Shown one piece after another: positions 18,369 through 27,063 of a stretch of 64,000 nt of DNA (its first letter is position 1; the number at the start of each line of letters is the position of its first letter). The notes beneath the pieces are model-generated. The model was not told the DNA's origin and did no database searches. It saw nothing but the letters and a program-made list of their open reading frames with translations. Position numbers and translations under genes: made by a program. This DNA comes from Gammaproteobacteria bacterium. GTDB taxonomy: Bacteria; Pseudomonadota; Gammaproteobacteria; Steroidobacterales; Woeseiaceae. The stretch is from positions 62,001 to 126,000 of the forward strand of contig JAHZJK010000006.1 of assembly GCA_022600955.1 (NCBI GenBank), given 5' to 3'.

Positions 18369-19660
18369 CGTTTCTTTTCCTTATCTTCATCGTTCAGCGA
18401 CATCATGCCGTCGCGGAGTGGCATCTCGGAAACAGGTCTCGACTCTTCACACTCACCCATGCGTGCGGTCAGTCGCCCGTAGATCCTGGCAAATGGTGCC
18501 GCAGTAACACCGTGTAGCAATGCACTCAGTGCAACAGTAATAACCGTTATTGTGAGAATTTCATTGCGGTGCGGCAGCTCGGCCTCTTCGAGAATCAACA
18601 GGACGAACAAAATAGAAGCCAGACCTCTGGGACCGAACCAGCCGAGAAAAGCCCAGGTCATTGGCTGCAATCGCAACCCGACAAGCGACAATGCTATCGG
18701 TAGCATGCGAATGACCGTCAAACTAAGGAGAGAATACAGTAGCACTCTCGGCGTCAGGTGCTCGATCGCCTCTGGGAGAAGCGCGGCACCAAAGACGAAG
18801 AATGTAATCAGCATCAGCAAATTGCCTTCCGTCTCCATGAATTCAAACAGGAATGTGCAGGCGTTGCGGATCGAATTTCCAAAAAACATGCCGCCTGCGA
18901 ACACGGCAATAAAGCCGTTGCCACCGACTGTCTCGGCAATGACATAGGTAAAGACAGCCAGCGACAGTATGCCAACGCCCTGAGACGACTCGCCCATCCA
19001 CCTGCGTTCTGCTGCATGATCGATGGCCCTGCCTCCGAGGTAACCTGCAATGACGCCAACCAAAGGCCCAAGCGTCACCTGCAGAACGCCAAACTGAATC
19101 CAGCCAGCGGTGTCACCTGCCTGGTAATGTGCGCTTGCAAGTGCCGCAAACAGCAGCACCGCTGGTAATGCAATTCCATCATTGAGGCCACTCTCAATAT
19201 TGATCGATTGCCGTATTCGAGACGGCACGGCTTTGGCCGATACGACCGCTTGACCCAGCGCAGCATCTGTCGGCGCCAGCAACGCCGCCAGCAGAGCGGC
19301 CTCCCAGAACGAAAACGACGGAAACAGCCAGACTGCTACGGCTGTGCCCGCAGCCATCGCAAGAGGCAGCCCGAAGACAAGCATTCTGGTCGGCAAATCA
19401 TGATCGCGGCGGACGTTGCCAAGATCTATTCGTGCCGCGTCGGTGAACAGCACGAGTATCAGCGTCAGCTCTGCAACAATATGAATAGCAGAATGTTCAA
19501 ACTCGACGCCGCTTACATCGAGCCCCCCAGGTCCCACCAGGAACCCGATGACAACAAACAGGAGAGGCGCAGTCAGAATGGTGCCCGCAAGCCGCCCTGA
19601 AACCAGAGAGTATGCCAACAGCGCCGCCGCGAGAATTGTTATTGTGACCATTGCGGACAT
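18365..19660 (-). CDS. CPA1-type Na+(K+)/H+ antiporter
   Basis: The 431-aa membrane protein has about 12 helices of the sodium/hydrogen exchanger family. LLAPTDAALGQAVV and GLNDGIALPAVLL are the NhaP-like core motifs with the ion-binding Asp residues. FGPRGLASILF matches helix 10 of NhaP. It exchanges monovalent cations for protons across the inner membrane. The gene is the first of the antiporter, Rieske-GltB, DUF5996 operon and is divergent from the sigma factor gene. A downstream ATG three codons in (MVTITI) is an alternative start. Confidence 0.9.
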   Translation of the reverse strand: MSAMVTITILAAALLAYSLVSGRLAGTILTAPLLFVVIGFLVGPGGLDVSGVEFEHSAIHIVAELTLILVLFTDAARIDLGNVRRDHDLPTRMLVFGLPLAMAAGTAVAVWLFPSFSFWEAALLAALLAPTDAALGQAVVSAKAVPSRIRQSINIESGLNDGIALPAVLLFAALASAHYQAGDTAGWIQFGVLQVTLGPLVGVIAGYLGGRAIDHAAERRWMGESSQGVGILSLAVFTYVIAETVGGNGFIAVFAGGMFFGNSIRNACTFLFEFMETEGNLLMLITFFVFGAALLPEAIEHLTPRVLLYSLLSLTVIRMLPIALSLVGLRLQPMTWAFLGWFGPRGLASILFVLLILEEAELPHRNEILTITVITVALSALLHGVTAAPFARIYGRLTARMGECEESRPVSEMPLRDGMMSLNDEDKEKKR

Positions 19661-19803
19661 CCGTCTCTGCTGTTCGAATAGTGTCTATAATGCCCTAAAT
19701 CCATAGCGCCTCGCGGTTCGTCCTCAAAGAGTACAGTCATTGCCCGAAACAATTAGACGCAACATGAAACCAATCGGTTACACAGCATCGGCGAGCCAGG
19801 CAA

Positions 19804-20397
19804 TTGGCTAGCGAACCTTCATCGCAGAAGACACTCGGCGGATTGGTGGACGACGCCGCGGCTGAGTTGTTGGTGCGTGAGAATATCGCCTGGATGCTGG
19901 ACCTGGCCGAACGTTTGCTTCGCGATCGGGGTCTGGCAGAAGATGTGGTTCAGGAATCATTGATCTCGGCATTGCGGGGTCTCGGCGATTTCAAAGGCGA
20001 GTCGGCACTAAAGACATGGCTGCATCGCATCACCACCAACACCGCGATCTCAAAACTTCGCAAGCTTAAGCGGGTTGCTGAGGAATCGATCGATGATTAC
20101 CTGCCGGTCTTTGATCAAAATGACTGCCGCCTCGAACTACCGTGGACACAACTTGTGTCGTTGCAGGAATTGCTTGAGACGGAAGAAATTCGCGAACACG
20201 TCGCAAAGGGCATCAGCACGCTCCCGGACTCCTATCGGATTATCCTGCAGCTCCGTGACATCGAAGGCTACAGCACGGCAGAGACCGCCGAACTTCTGGA
20301 GTTATCGACGGACAACGTAAAGGTCCGGTTGCACCGCGCGCGGTCGGCACTCAAGAAATTACTGGAACCTGCCTTGCGCGGGGAGATGCAAATATGA
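19804..20397 (+). CDS. ECF RNA polymerase sigma factor
   Basis: The 197-aa protein shows sigma-70 region 2 (LLRDRGLAEDVVQESLISALRGLGDFKGESALKTWLHRI, about 37-78) and region 4 (LPDSYRIILQLRDIEGYSTAETAELL, then VKVRLHRARSALKKLL). It starts at a TTG, since the nearby ATG at 19764 is in another frame and stops early. Its stop overlaps the ATG of a zinc-finger anti-sigma gene, the usual pairing for redox or stress responsive ECF systems. The signal is unknown. Confidence 0.9.
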   Translation: MASEPSSQKTLGGLVDDAAAELLVRENIAWMLDLAERLLRDRGLAEDVVQESLISALRGLGDFKGESALKTWLHRITTNTAISKLRKLKRVAEESIDDYLPVFDQNDCRLELPWTQLVSLQELLETEEIREHVAKGISTLPDSYRIILQLRDIEGYSTAETAELLELSTDNVKVRLHRARSALKKLLEPALRGEMQI

Positions 20398-20684
20398 TTA
20401 TGCGCCGCATCAAGGGATTCATGTTAAAGCGTATGCACGGCATGATCACATGCAGGGAGTTTGAAGACTTCGTGTTGAGCTATCTCGACGATACGTTGCC
20501 GCCAAATCAACGCAAGCGGTTTGAATGGCACATGAAGATTTGCCGGGAATGCCGCGACTATCTCGCCGCGTACCAGCGTACGATCGAACTCGGCCAGTCG
20601 ATACTCGCTGCAGATGACAAGCCCTTGCCCGATGATGTCCCGGAAGACCTTGTGCAGGCGATACTCGATGCGCGCGGGCGTTAG
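20394..20684 (+). CDS. Zinc-binding anti-sigma factor (zf-HC2), soluble
   Basis: The 96-aa protein has the anti-sigma zinc motif HMKICREC (H-x3-C-x2-C, about residues 46-53) within an ASD-like fold (ITCREFEDFVLSYLDDTLPP). No transmembrane segment is present, so it is a soluble regulator of ChrR/RsrA type and not a membrane-bound one. The ATGA overlap with the sigma gene indicates coupled synthesis at similar amounts. Internal starts (MLKRMHGM, MITCREF) are possible. Confidence 0.85.
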   Translation: MIMRRIKGFMLKRMHGMITCREFEDFVLSYLDDTLPPNQRKRFEWHMKICRECRDYLAAYQRTIELGQSILAADDKPLPDDVPEDLVQAILDARGR

Positions 20685-21418
20685 CGGCTCGCGACCCGGC
20701 TCGGCATGATCCACATCTGATACAGCGACGTCAGCAGCATGATTGTGGATGCGAGCGAGTAGCCGAAGCCACCGACAATTGTGAATACAGCAAAGTTCGG
20801 ATACCACTTGGTCAGCCACCAGGACAGGACGTCAATCAGCAAGAACGCGAACGGCGTAATTATCAGCACACTCTGCAACCTCGCAGGAATGCCCACAGCC
20901 TGGCTGAATATGTAGCCGACAAAAAAGAAAATAAAAGCGATTCCGAACAGGTGGATGTGCGAAACCCTCGCGAGGGCATCCACGGTCTCACCCATATCAA
21001 CTGCAGCAGAAGGTAAAACGCCCTCATAGGTGGTGAAAGACGGAATCGCAGGGATCACGCTGTGGCATTTCACACAATGCTGTTGAAACTGAGCTCCGAT
21101 GCCGGCTTCCCAGTCCTCAAGGCTTGCACCCATTTGCGCCCACATGATCATCTCGCGTTTCACGCTCTCCGGAGCCTTGTCGCGCATTGAGCCATTGAGC
21201 TTGGTCTCAAGTTTGCTGTTACTACGATCGCCGTAGTAGCTGTACACAATATCGTCTACGGAAATACCAAATTCGCCGTCCGCCATGCCGTGTGTCAGCA
21301 GAATCTGTGCACCAGCCATGAGAAGACCAATGCCGACGACCAGGATGTAGCCTGTGAACAAAGAACGTATCGGTAACGAAAGCCCGGGCAAACCGGTTGT
21401 TGAGCTCGGCACTTGCAA
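20681..21418 (-). CDS. Membrane protein with c-type haem motif
   Basis: The 245-aa protein has an N-terminal membrane helix (about 18-40), a periplasmic segment of about 110 residues with one CVKCH haem c site (C115, C118, H119), and three further helices (about 150-235) with His residues such as SHIHLFG. This suggests a membrane electron carrier or haem sensor. The exact family is not clear to me. Its 3' end overlaps the convergent anti-sigma gene by 4 bp. Confidence 0.78.
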   Translation of the reverse strand: MQVPSSTTGLPGLSLPIRSLFTGYILVVGIGLLMAGAQILLTHGMADGEFGISVDDIVYSYYGDRSNSKLETKLNGSMRDKAPESVKREMIMWAQMGASLEDWEAGIGAQFQQHCVKCHSVIPAIPSFTTYEGVLPSAAVDMGETVDALARVSHIHLFGIAFIFFFVGYIFSQAVGIPARLQSVLIITPFAFLLIDVLSWWLTKWYPNFAVFTIVGGFGYSLASTIMLLTSLYQMWIMPSRVASR

Positions 21419-21471
21419 TCTCCGCGTCTGAATGCAGCAACAGTAGCTATCTATATGAGATAGTCAATGCC

Positions 21472-22059
21472 ATGAGCGATCAACTTCCAGCGCTGCAGGA
21501 CTCCGTCGCCAGCTGCCGAATCTGTGAGGCATCGCTGCCATGCGGCCCGCGCCCGGTAATCCAGGTAAGCAGCACAGCGAAGATCCTGATCGCCGGTCAG
21601 GCGCCTGGCCGCCGCGTTCACGACAGTGGCGTACCTTTCGACGACCCCAGTGGTGAACGGCTGCGTGAATGGCTGGGAATTTCCGCGAGCGTGTTCTACA
21701 ACCCGGGCAAGATCGCGATTCTGCCGATGGGTTTTTGCTATCCAGGCACCGGCACATCCGGCGATTTACCGCCACGCCCGGAATGCGCGCCGCAGTGGCG
21801 ACAGCAGCTTCTCGACAGCATGCCCGGTATTGAATTGACACTCGTGATTGGCCTGTACGCCCAGCGTTGGCATCTCCCGGATTCCCGCAAGAATCTCACG
21901 GAAACGGTACGTGCGTGGAAAGACTACGGACCGCATGTGATTCCCTTGCCGCACCCCAGCCCACGTAACAATATCTGGCTCAAGAAGAATCCATGGTTTG
22001 CGAAGTCGCTACTGCCAGCGCTCCGCAGGAGGACCAGAAAAGCTCTGGCGGCTGAATAG
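21472..22059 (+). CDS. Uracil-DNA glycosylase family protein
   Basis: The 196-aa protein has the UDG-superfamily motif GQAPGRRVHDSGVPFDDPSGERLREWLG near the N-terminus and the C-terminal loop LPHPSPRNNIWLKKNPWF (HPSPRN, as in the UdgX/family 4-5-like group). An N-terminal SCRICEASLPCG could bind metal. The ATG at 21472 is preferred over the in-frame start at 21397, which lies inside the divergent haem protein gene. A role in base excision or a related hydrolysis is likely, but activity on uracil is not certain. Confidence 0.85.
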   Translation: MSDQLPALQDSVASCRICEASLPCGPRPVIQVSSTAKILIAGQAPGRRVHDSGVPFDDPSGERLREWLGISASVFYNPGKIAILPMGFCYPGTGTSGDLPPRPECAPQWRQQLLDSMPGIELTLVIGLYAQRWHLPDSRKNLTETVRAWKDYGPHVIPLPHPSPRNNIWLKKNPWFAKSLLPALRRRTRKALAAE

Positions 22060-22061
22060 CA

Positions 22062-22889
22062 CTACGGCAAACGGTATTCGACTGGCTTGTCGCCCACCGG
22101 GCAGTGGAAGCGCAGAATACACGCCCTTAGTTGCAAGTCCACGTCGTCCTGGCCGCCTGATCCGTATAGCCTGTCGCCAATTACCGGGTGACCCAGCGAA
22201 GCGAGATGGCGCCGTATCTGGTGCTTTCGCCCTGTCTCGATACGTACATCCAGTATCGATCGATCGCGCCCGTCAACATGCTCTGCAAATGTAAATTCGC
22301 TGACGGCCTCTTTGTCATCAAGCGGCTGCTCTATTCTGAAAGGCTTTGGACGCGCTGAAAAATCGTGCTGCACCGTTACCCGATAGTGTTTGTCCACGTT
22401 GCGCTCGCGGAACAATCGAGACAACGCCGCCGCGACATTTTTGGAATGTGCGATGAGAATCAGCCCGTTCGCTGCACGATCAAGCCGGTGCACTGTAAAT
22501 GCCGGGCGCTCAGGCTGCAGATTGCATTCGGCCCAGCGCACAACGGTGCAATGATCACCCCATTTCGACCCTTGCGATCGAAGCCCATACGGCTTGTTCC
22601 ACACGGAATAGCCACCAACATCTGCAATCAATGCAGGCTCTGCCGGCTCCTCTGCCAATACCTTCGCATCATAGTACAGATGCAGCTCGTCGCCTGGCTG
22701 CAGTGCGCGCTTGGCACGACGTAGTCGTCGAGTGTTGCGTCCACGTGTCAACCAGACGGCTCCACGGTTCATCGCCAGCTTGATGCGTTGTCGGGGAAGC
22801 GCTGTTACCCGTTGCAATGCGTCCACCGCCGTCTCTTGCGGCAATTCAATACTGACATGCACTTCTACGTGGTTCGCTGGCTCACTCAT
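22062..22889 (-). CDS. RluA-family pseudouridine synthase
   Basis: The 275-aa protein has an S4-like N-terminal part (about 15-75) and the RluA catalytic domain with HRLDR (catalytic D137) and the later RIETGRKHQIRRHLASLGHPVIGDRLYG. It isomerises uridine to pseudouridine in rRNA or tRNA. The exact site is not predictable from sequence alone. It ends 2 bp from the convergent UDG-like gene. It lies 32 bp downstream of the aldo-keto reductase gene on the same strand. Confidence 0.92.
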   Translation of the reverse strand: MSEPANHVEVHVSIELPQETAVDALQRVTALPRQRIKLAMNRGAVWLTRGRNTRRLRRAKRALQPGDELHLYYDAKVLAEEPAEPALIADVGGYSVWNKPYGLRSQGSKWGDHCTVVRWAECNLQPERPAFTVHRLDRAANGLILIAHSKNVAAALSRLFRERNVDKHYRVTVQHDFSARPKPFRIEQPLDDKEAVSEFTFAEHVDGRDRSILDVRIETGRKHQIRRHLASLGHPVIGDRLYGSGGQDDVDLQLRACILRFHCPVGDKPVEYRLP

Positions 22890-22921
22890 ACGCGGCTACC
22901 ATTGCGGCTTCGACAACATGG

Positions 22922-23839
22922 TCAAGCGACTTCGCACCCGTTTCGGGCCTGCCACAGGCGGTACCAGTCTTCGCGGGTATACTCCAGTTCCAGCGCAATC
23001 GTCGCCGCTCGAATTCGGGCCGGCGTCGTCGAACCGACAATCGGCAAGATATTCGACGGATGTTTGAGCAGCCACGCAAGCATCACAATCCATGGCTCGG
23101 TCGCAAGAAGATCTGACTGCCTGGCAAGCTCAACTCGAATCCGCTCTGTCTGTTTGTCTGACAATTCCCCATGCCATGCCGGGTACGCCACGCCACCCAA
23201 GGGACACCAGGCCATCGGCGACACGTTCAATTCCTGACACTGGTCCAGTGTTCCGTCAACAATTGCAGCAACATTGTCGATATTGATCTCGACCTGATTC
23301 ACAATTAGCGCTACGGAACAATGCCTCTGCAGCAGTGCAAACTGACTGGGCTGGAAGTTGCTTACGCCGAAGTGCCTGACTTTTCCTTTGTCTGACAGGT
23401 ACTCGATTGTTGCGGCGACTTCTCGGGCATCCATGAGGAAGTCCGGCCGGTGCAGAAGCAACAGATCCAGGTAGTCGACTCCCAGTCGTCGCAACGATTC
23501 ATCTACGCTTTGCAGAATATGGTCACGGGAAAGATCGTAGTGCTTCGGACTCCCTGCGCCTCCCTCGCCGGACTGGACAATGCCGCATTTGCTGGTGACG
23601 ACGAGTTCTTCCCTGAGTCCGGCGTTGTCCTTGAGAAACTCCGAAAACAATAACTCAGAACCGCCATCCGCGTAGATGTCCGCGAGATCAAAGTGAGTGA
23701 AGCCGGCATCCACTGCCGCTCGAATGGCCTCCTTGCCTTTGCGTCTGTTGGACGGCGAATTATCGCCGCAAATCCGCATACATCCGTACACGAGCCTTGA
23801 GGACTCGAGTTCGCTATTGCCAAGCATGATAGATTTCAA
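22922..23839 (-). CDS. Aldo/keto reductase
   Basis: The 305-aa TIM-barrel oxidoreductase has the catalytic Asp/Tyr in FDLADIYADGGSE, Lys in VVTSKCGI and His in LLLLHRPD. The C-terminal NADPH-binding loop is ILPIVGSTTPARIRAA. It resembles the E. coli YdhF-type group (MKSIMLGNSELESSRLVYGCMRI). It reduces unknown carbonyl compounds. It is probably cotranscribed with the downstream pseudouridine synthase. Confidence 0.9.
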   Translation of the reverse strand: MKSIMLGNSELESSRLVYGCMRICGDNSPSNRRKGKEAIRAAVDAGFTHFDLADIYADGGSELLFSEFLKDNAGLREELVVTSKCGIVQSGEGGAGSPKHYDLSRDHILQSVDESLRRLGVDYLDLLLLHRPDFLMDAREVAATIEYLSDKGKVRHFGVSNFQPSQFALLQRHCSVALIVNQVEINIDNVAAIVDGTLDQCQELNVSPMAWCPLGGVAYPAWHGELSDKQTERIRVELARQSDLLATEPWIVMLAWLLKHPSNILPIVGSTTPARIRAATIALELEYTREDWYRLWQARNGCEVA

Positions 23840-23852
23840 TCGGGTCGGTCAG

Positions 23853-24233
23853 TCAAGTATTGAGCAGCCAATGGATCGCGCTGTCGTGATCTCTGCATAT
23901 TTGTGCCTGCCAGCCACGATTCACGCAAACTGTCTCATAGAATTCGCCCAACCAGGTGTAATCCGGGTCGGTCGGCGCGAGCACTGCCAATTTCGTATCA
24001 CGTCCCATTTTTTCGTCAACGTATTTCTGAGTCGGCAGTTTCAATACATCGGTTACGGCGCTTCGTTGCGCGGTCAGGTCTTTGGCATTAATGATGAAAT
24101 TGGTAACGCCTTTCTGCTTTCCGAGCGCCATTCTGTCCGACACGGATGCCATCAAGTCTGGCCCCGTCAACAGTCCAGACATGAACAGCTCAACAACGTG
24201 GTAATCCTCCAGGTACTCGACTCTCCACTCCAT
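23853..24233 (-). CDS. Small STAS/SpoIIAA-like protein, function unknown
   Basis: The 126-aa soluble protein alternates strands and helices in the manner of STAS/SpoIIAA-like folds (VEYLEDYHVVELFMSGLLTGPDLMASVSDRM, then VTNFIINAKDL). It contains no obvious catalytic motif. It lies 13 bp upstream of the aldo-keto reductase gene on the same strand. The family call is by pattern only. Confidence 0.65.
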   Translation of the reverse strand: MEWRVEYLEDYHVVELFMSGLLTGPDLMASVSDRMALGKQKGVTNFIINAKDLTAQRSAVTDVLKLPTQKYVDEKMGRDTKLAVLAPTDPDYTWLGEFYETVCVNRGWQAQICRDHDSAIHWLLNT

Positions 24234-24390
24234 GCCTGCGCCTTGATTGGTCGTCAGCCTTCCCCTCTTACAGTTTAGCAGCGTCGCTGCGAGTTTTCCG
24301 CAAGCATACTTGCCAATGCTATGATCGCCACGCTTTCACGGATTTCACGCGCTGCGAGCGCCTCATCCGCAACAACACCGGGTACATGAA

Positions 24391-24951
24391 TTGACTGAAA
24401 TTCAGGACAACGATCTGATTCTGGCTGTGCAGCGCTGGGTTGGCAGTGTCGTAGTCGAACATGACCTTTGCCCGTTCGCAAGACGGGAAATTGACGCGAA
24501 TCGCGTGCGCTTTGTCGTGACCAGAGCGGCCACCGAAATCGAGTTACTCAATGCTCTCTCGGCGGAACTCGAACATCTTACCTGTACACCGTCTATTGAG
24601 ACGACACTCATCATTCACCCGCACGTTTTGTCGAACTTCCTGCACTACAACCAGTTTCTCGACAGTGCCGACCGTCTGCTGTCGCAATCAGGACTTGAAG
24701 GTACATATCAGATTGCGAGCTTTCATCCCGACTACCAGTTTGCCGGCACAGCCCCCGATGATGCCGAGAACTTCACCAATCGATCGCCCTACCCGGTACT
24801 TCACCTGCTGCGTGAAGAGAGCCTCGAAAAGGCTATCGCACACGCCGACGACATTGAGCAGATTCCTGTCCGAAACATCGAGACGATGAATCGATTGGGA
24901 ACTGTAACCTTACGCGCCACTTTGCAGGCCTGTTTCGTTACAGAAGAATAA
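24391..24951 (+). CDS. DUF1415 family protein
   Basis: The 186-aa protein matches DUF1415: VVEHDLCPFARREI near the N-terminus, FHPDYQFAGTAPDDAENFTNRSPYPVLHLLREES in the middle, and a final RNIETMNRLG. The start is a TTG, as the ATG just upstream (24386) runs into a stop. The Cys-containing LCPFA motif is conserved in the family, but no function is known to me. It is divergent from the STAS-like gene. Confidence 0.88.
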   Translation: MTEIQDNDLILAVQRWVGSVVVEHDLCPFARREIDANRVRFVVTRAATEIELLNALSAELEHLTCTPSIETTLIIHPHVLSNFLHYNQFLDSADRLLSQSGLEGTYQIASFHPDYQFAGTAPDDAENFTNRSPYPVLHLLREESLEKAIAHADDIEQIPVRNIETMNRLGTVTLRATLQACFVTEE

Positions 24952-24960
24952 ACAGCGGGC

Positions 24961-25857
24961 CTAGTTTGACCAGCCCTTTACCTTCGTCAGCAGCATGGTT
25001 CCAAGCGCAATGATGAACAGCGGCAGGTAAGGCTCCAGCGGCCAGTACGGCAACCACAAAACCAGGTCTGCAGACCATTGTGGCGAAGTCAGGAAGTTTG
25101 TGACCGGGTCCTGCCAGTTGCGACCGTTTGCGGCTGCGACAATCCCGATCATGACAAGTGCAGTACCAAGCGCTTTCAAGGCGAATGGTGTACGGCTTTC
25201 CGGCGAACGCATGTGCGCCGCATGCAGGCGCTGCTTGCCCCATGCCGCGATTCTCAATGTAAACGCGACAAAACCGCTCCAGTAGAACACGTAGTCGATC
25301 GGCTCCGGATTCGGATAATACGAGAGATTCCACCAATAGACGCTAAAGGGGTACGCAAACAGGAAATACAGTCCGGTTTTGTGCAACAGCTTCCACTGTT
25401 TCGCGCTCAGGCGCCGGCGCGCGAAGTCAAACGATGTGACGACCATTCCGGTAAGAAAGATGTAACCGACACTTCCTTCGAGTTCATCTCGTAGCAAATA
25501 GATATCAGCGAAATAGTAGTCGCGGAAGAACAGCGACATCATGGAAATAAACAGGCCCTGCCACGCCATCGCAACCGCAAAGCACAAACCGATGTATTTT
25601 CGGTTGCGTAGCAGCCATGCCGGAATCGGCCCGGGAAACAACTTCTGCAGTGACGATATAGCGACAACCAGAAATACAATCGGCACCGCAAAACGTACTG
25701 AGAATCCGATCATTGCCGAAACGCCTGGCCCGGTCGACAAGTCGACGCCCGATGCGGCAACAAGCATAACGATGGACATCGGAATCGAGACCAGGAAAAA
25801 CAGCCTGTACCCGTTGAGGGCTTTGTTCTTCAACGCAGCTTTAAGGTCAATACCCAT
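24961..25857 (-). CDS. Multi-spanning membrane protein, ferric-reductase-like
   Basis: The 298-aa protein (start MGIDLKAAL; the longer frame from 25908 adds 17 non-signal residues) has about eight hydrophobic segments. The phrase KQWKLLHKTGLYFLFAYPFSVYWW recalls the haem-ligand helix of MsrQ/YedZ-type ferric reductase domains, where His residues bind haem b. I could not confirm the second pair of His ligands, so the family call is tentative. It ends 9 bp from the convergent DUF1415 gene. Confidence 0.7.
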   Translation of the reverse strand: MGIDLKAALKNKALNGYRLFFLVSIPMSIVMLVAASGVDLSTGPGVSAMIGFSVRFAVPIVFLVVAISSLQKLFPGPIPAWLLRNRKYIGLCFAVAMAWQGLFISMMSLFFRDYYFADIYLLRDELEGSVGYIFLTGMVVTSFDFARRRLSAKQWKLLHKTGLYFLFAYPFSVYWWNLSYYPNPEPIDYVFYWSGFVAFTLRIAAWGKQRLHAAHMRSPESRTPFALKALGTALVMIGIVAAANGRNWQDPVTNFLTSPQWSADLVLWLPYWPLEPYLPLFIIALGTMLLTKVKGWSN

Positions 25858-25981
25858 ATAATTCAAATATTTGCATAAGAAAAAACGTGAGGGCGGCCAT
25901 TCTCCCATCCAGCATTTTTATGAGCGACTCTCCCGATAGGTCGAGAATACGCTGGTGATTTTTCGTGCTAGTCTTTTTTGC

Positions 25982-26203
25982 ATGTCAGCCGCACTAAAAA
26001 CTCGCGCACGCCGAGTGCTTGAAGTCGCCGTAGCCTTCGCGCCATGGACGATTTCCATGTTCACATTATACTGGCTCGAATATGGCGAAATCTGGTCGAC
26101 CGAGACCGAGCATCGCGGAAAGATGTCCGTCGCTATACTGGTGTTCGGTATGGCAATGTCTTTTCTGGTCGAGTCGTATTTCGCGAAACGTCGGCGTGAG
26201 TAA
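25982..26203 (+). CDS. Small two-helix membrane protein
   Basis: The 73-aa frame (MSAALKTRARR) has a basic N-terminus, two hydrophobic stretches (AVAFAPWTISMFTLYWL and VAILVFGMAMSFLVESYF) and a basic tail AKRRRE. This topology favours the plus-strand frame over the antisense frame here, which lacks any such pattern. The family is unknown. An in-frame start at 25955 would add nine residues. Confidence 0.55.
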   Translation: MSAALKTRARRVLEVAVAFAPWTISMFTLYWLEYGEIWSTETEHRGKMSVAILVFGMAMSFLVESYFAKRRRE

Positions 26204-26233
26204 CGCACCGGGCAGCGTCGTCAGCGACAAGTA

Positions 26234-27010
26234 CTAGACAAACCCTCGGGAACTCTTGATCAGATCATACGCGGCATTGATCTCGCGCGAGCGTTCCTCG
26301 GCGACAGCCCGCATGCTTTCCGGCAATCCACGAGACGCGAGCTTGTCGGGGTGATTCTGGCTGATGAGTTTGCGGTACGCACGTTTGATATCGGCTGGCG
26401 CCGCATCCGGACTTACACCTAGTGCGACATAGGCATCCGTGAGACGATCCTGAACAGGTCTTCCCGAACCACTCCTGGCACCTGCGCCTGTTGCGGCCCG
26501 CAATAATGATTCCAGTTGAGCAACATCTTGTTCACCAAGACCCAGGCGGCCTGCGACCCGCACCAACATCGTATGCTCTGCCGGGTGAAACTGCCCGTCA
26601 GCGGCCACCGCCATGCACTGCAGTTGCAGGAAGAGCTGTACAAGCGGTGCGCGTCCGCGGCTGATTGCTGCGAAACGGTCCACGGCGGCATCAAGGTCAA
26701 AGTCCGCCTGTTTCCCGGCGCTGAATGCCGCCTTGGCCATTCCACGTTGCTCATCATTTAGACGCAACATGCCGAAAATGTGCTCGACAGTATTGATCTC
26801 ATCGCGTGTAACGACATCATCTGCCTTGCAGAGGGCCCCCATCACCGCAAATATTGACTCGATTAGTTCTGATTGAGCAACGCGCAGCCCACCAACCACG
26901 GTTCTCTGCAATGCGGTGCTCGCAAGATAGCCGATAAAAGCGCCCGCGAGGAGCCCGAACGGGCCACCCGCGAACAAGCCGATAATTGCGCCAATAAATG
27001 TAAGTGCCAT
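26234..27010 (-). CDS. djlA: DjlA-like TerB/J-domain co-chaperone
   Basis: The 258-aa protein has the DjlA layout: a glycine-rich N-terminal membrane segment (1-32), a TerB-like helical domain (about 45-172) and a C-terminal J-domain (about 192-255) with QNHPDKLASRGLP (HPD at 220-222). DjlA is an inner-membrane partner of DnaK involved in envelope stress in E. coli. It lies downstream of the isocitrate lyase gene, 53 bp apart, on the same strand. Confidence 0.88.
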   Translation of the reverse strand: MALTFIGAIIGLFAGGPFGLLAGAFIGYLASTALQRTVVGGLRVAQSELIESIFAVMGALCKADDVVTRDEINTVEHIFGMLRLNDEQRGMAKAAFSAGKQADFDLDAAVDRFAAISRGRAPLVQLFLQLQCMAVAADGQFHPAEHTMLVRVAGRLGLGEQDVAQLESLLRAATGAGARSGSGRPVQDRLTDAYVALGVSPDAAPADIKRAYRKLISQNHPDKLASRGLPESMRAVAEERSREINAAYDLIKSSRGFV

Positions 27011-27063
27011 GTGCGAAGTCTAACAGCAGACGCCGCAGATACCGCACGCGTGCCGGCGTTCCC

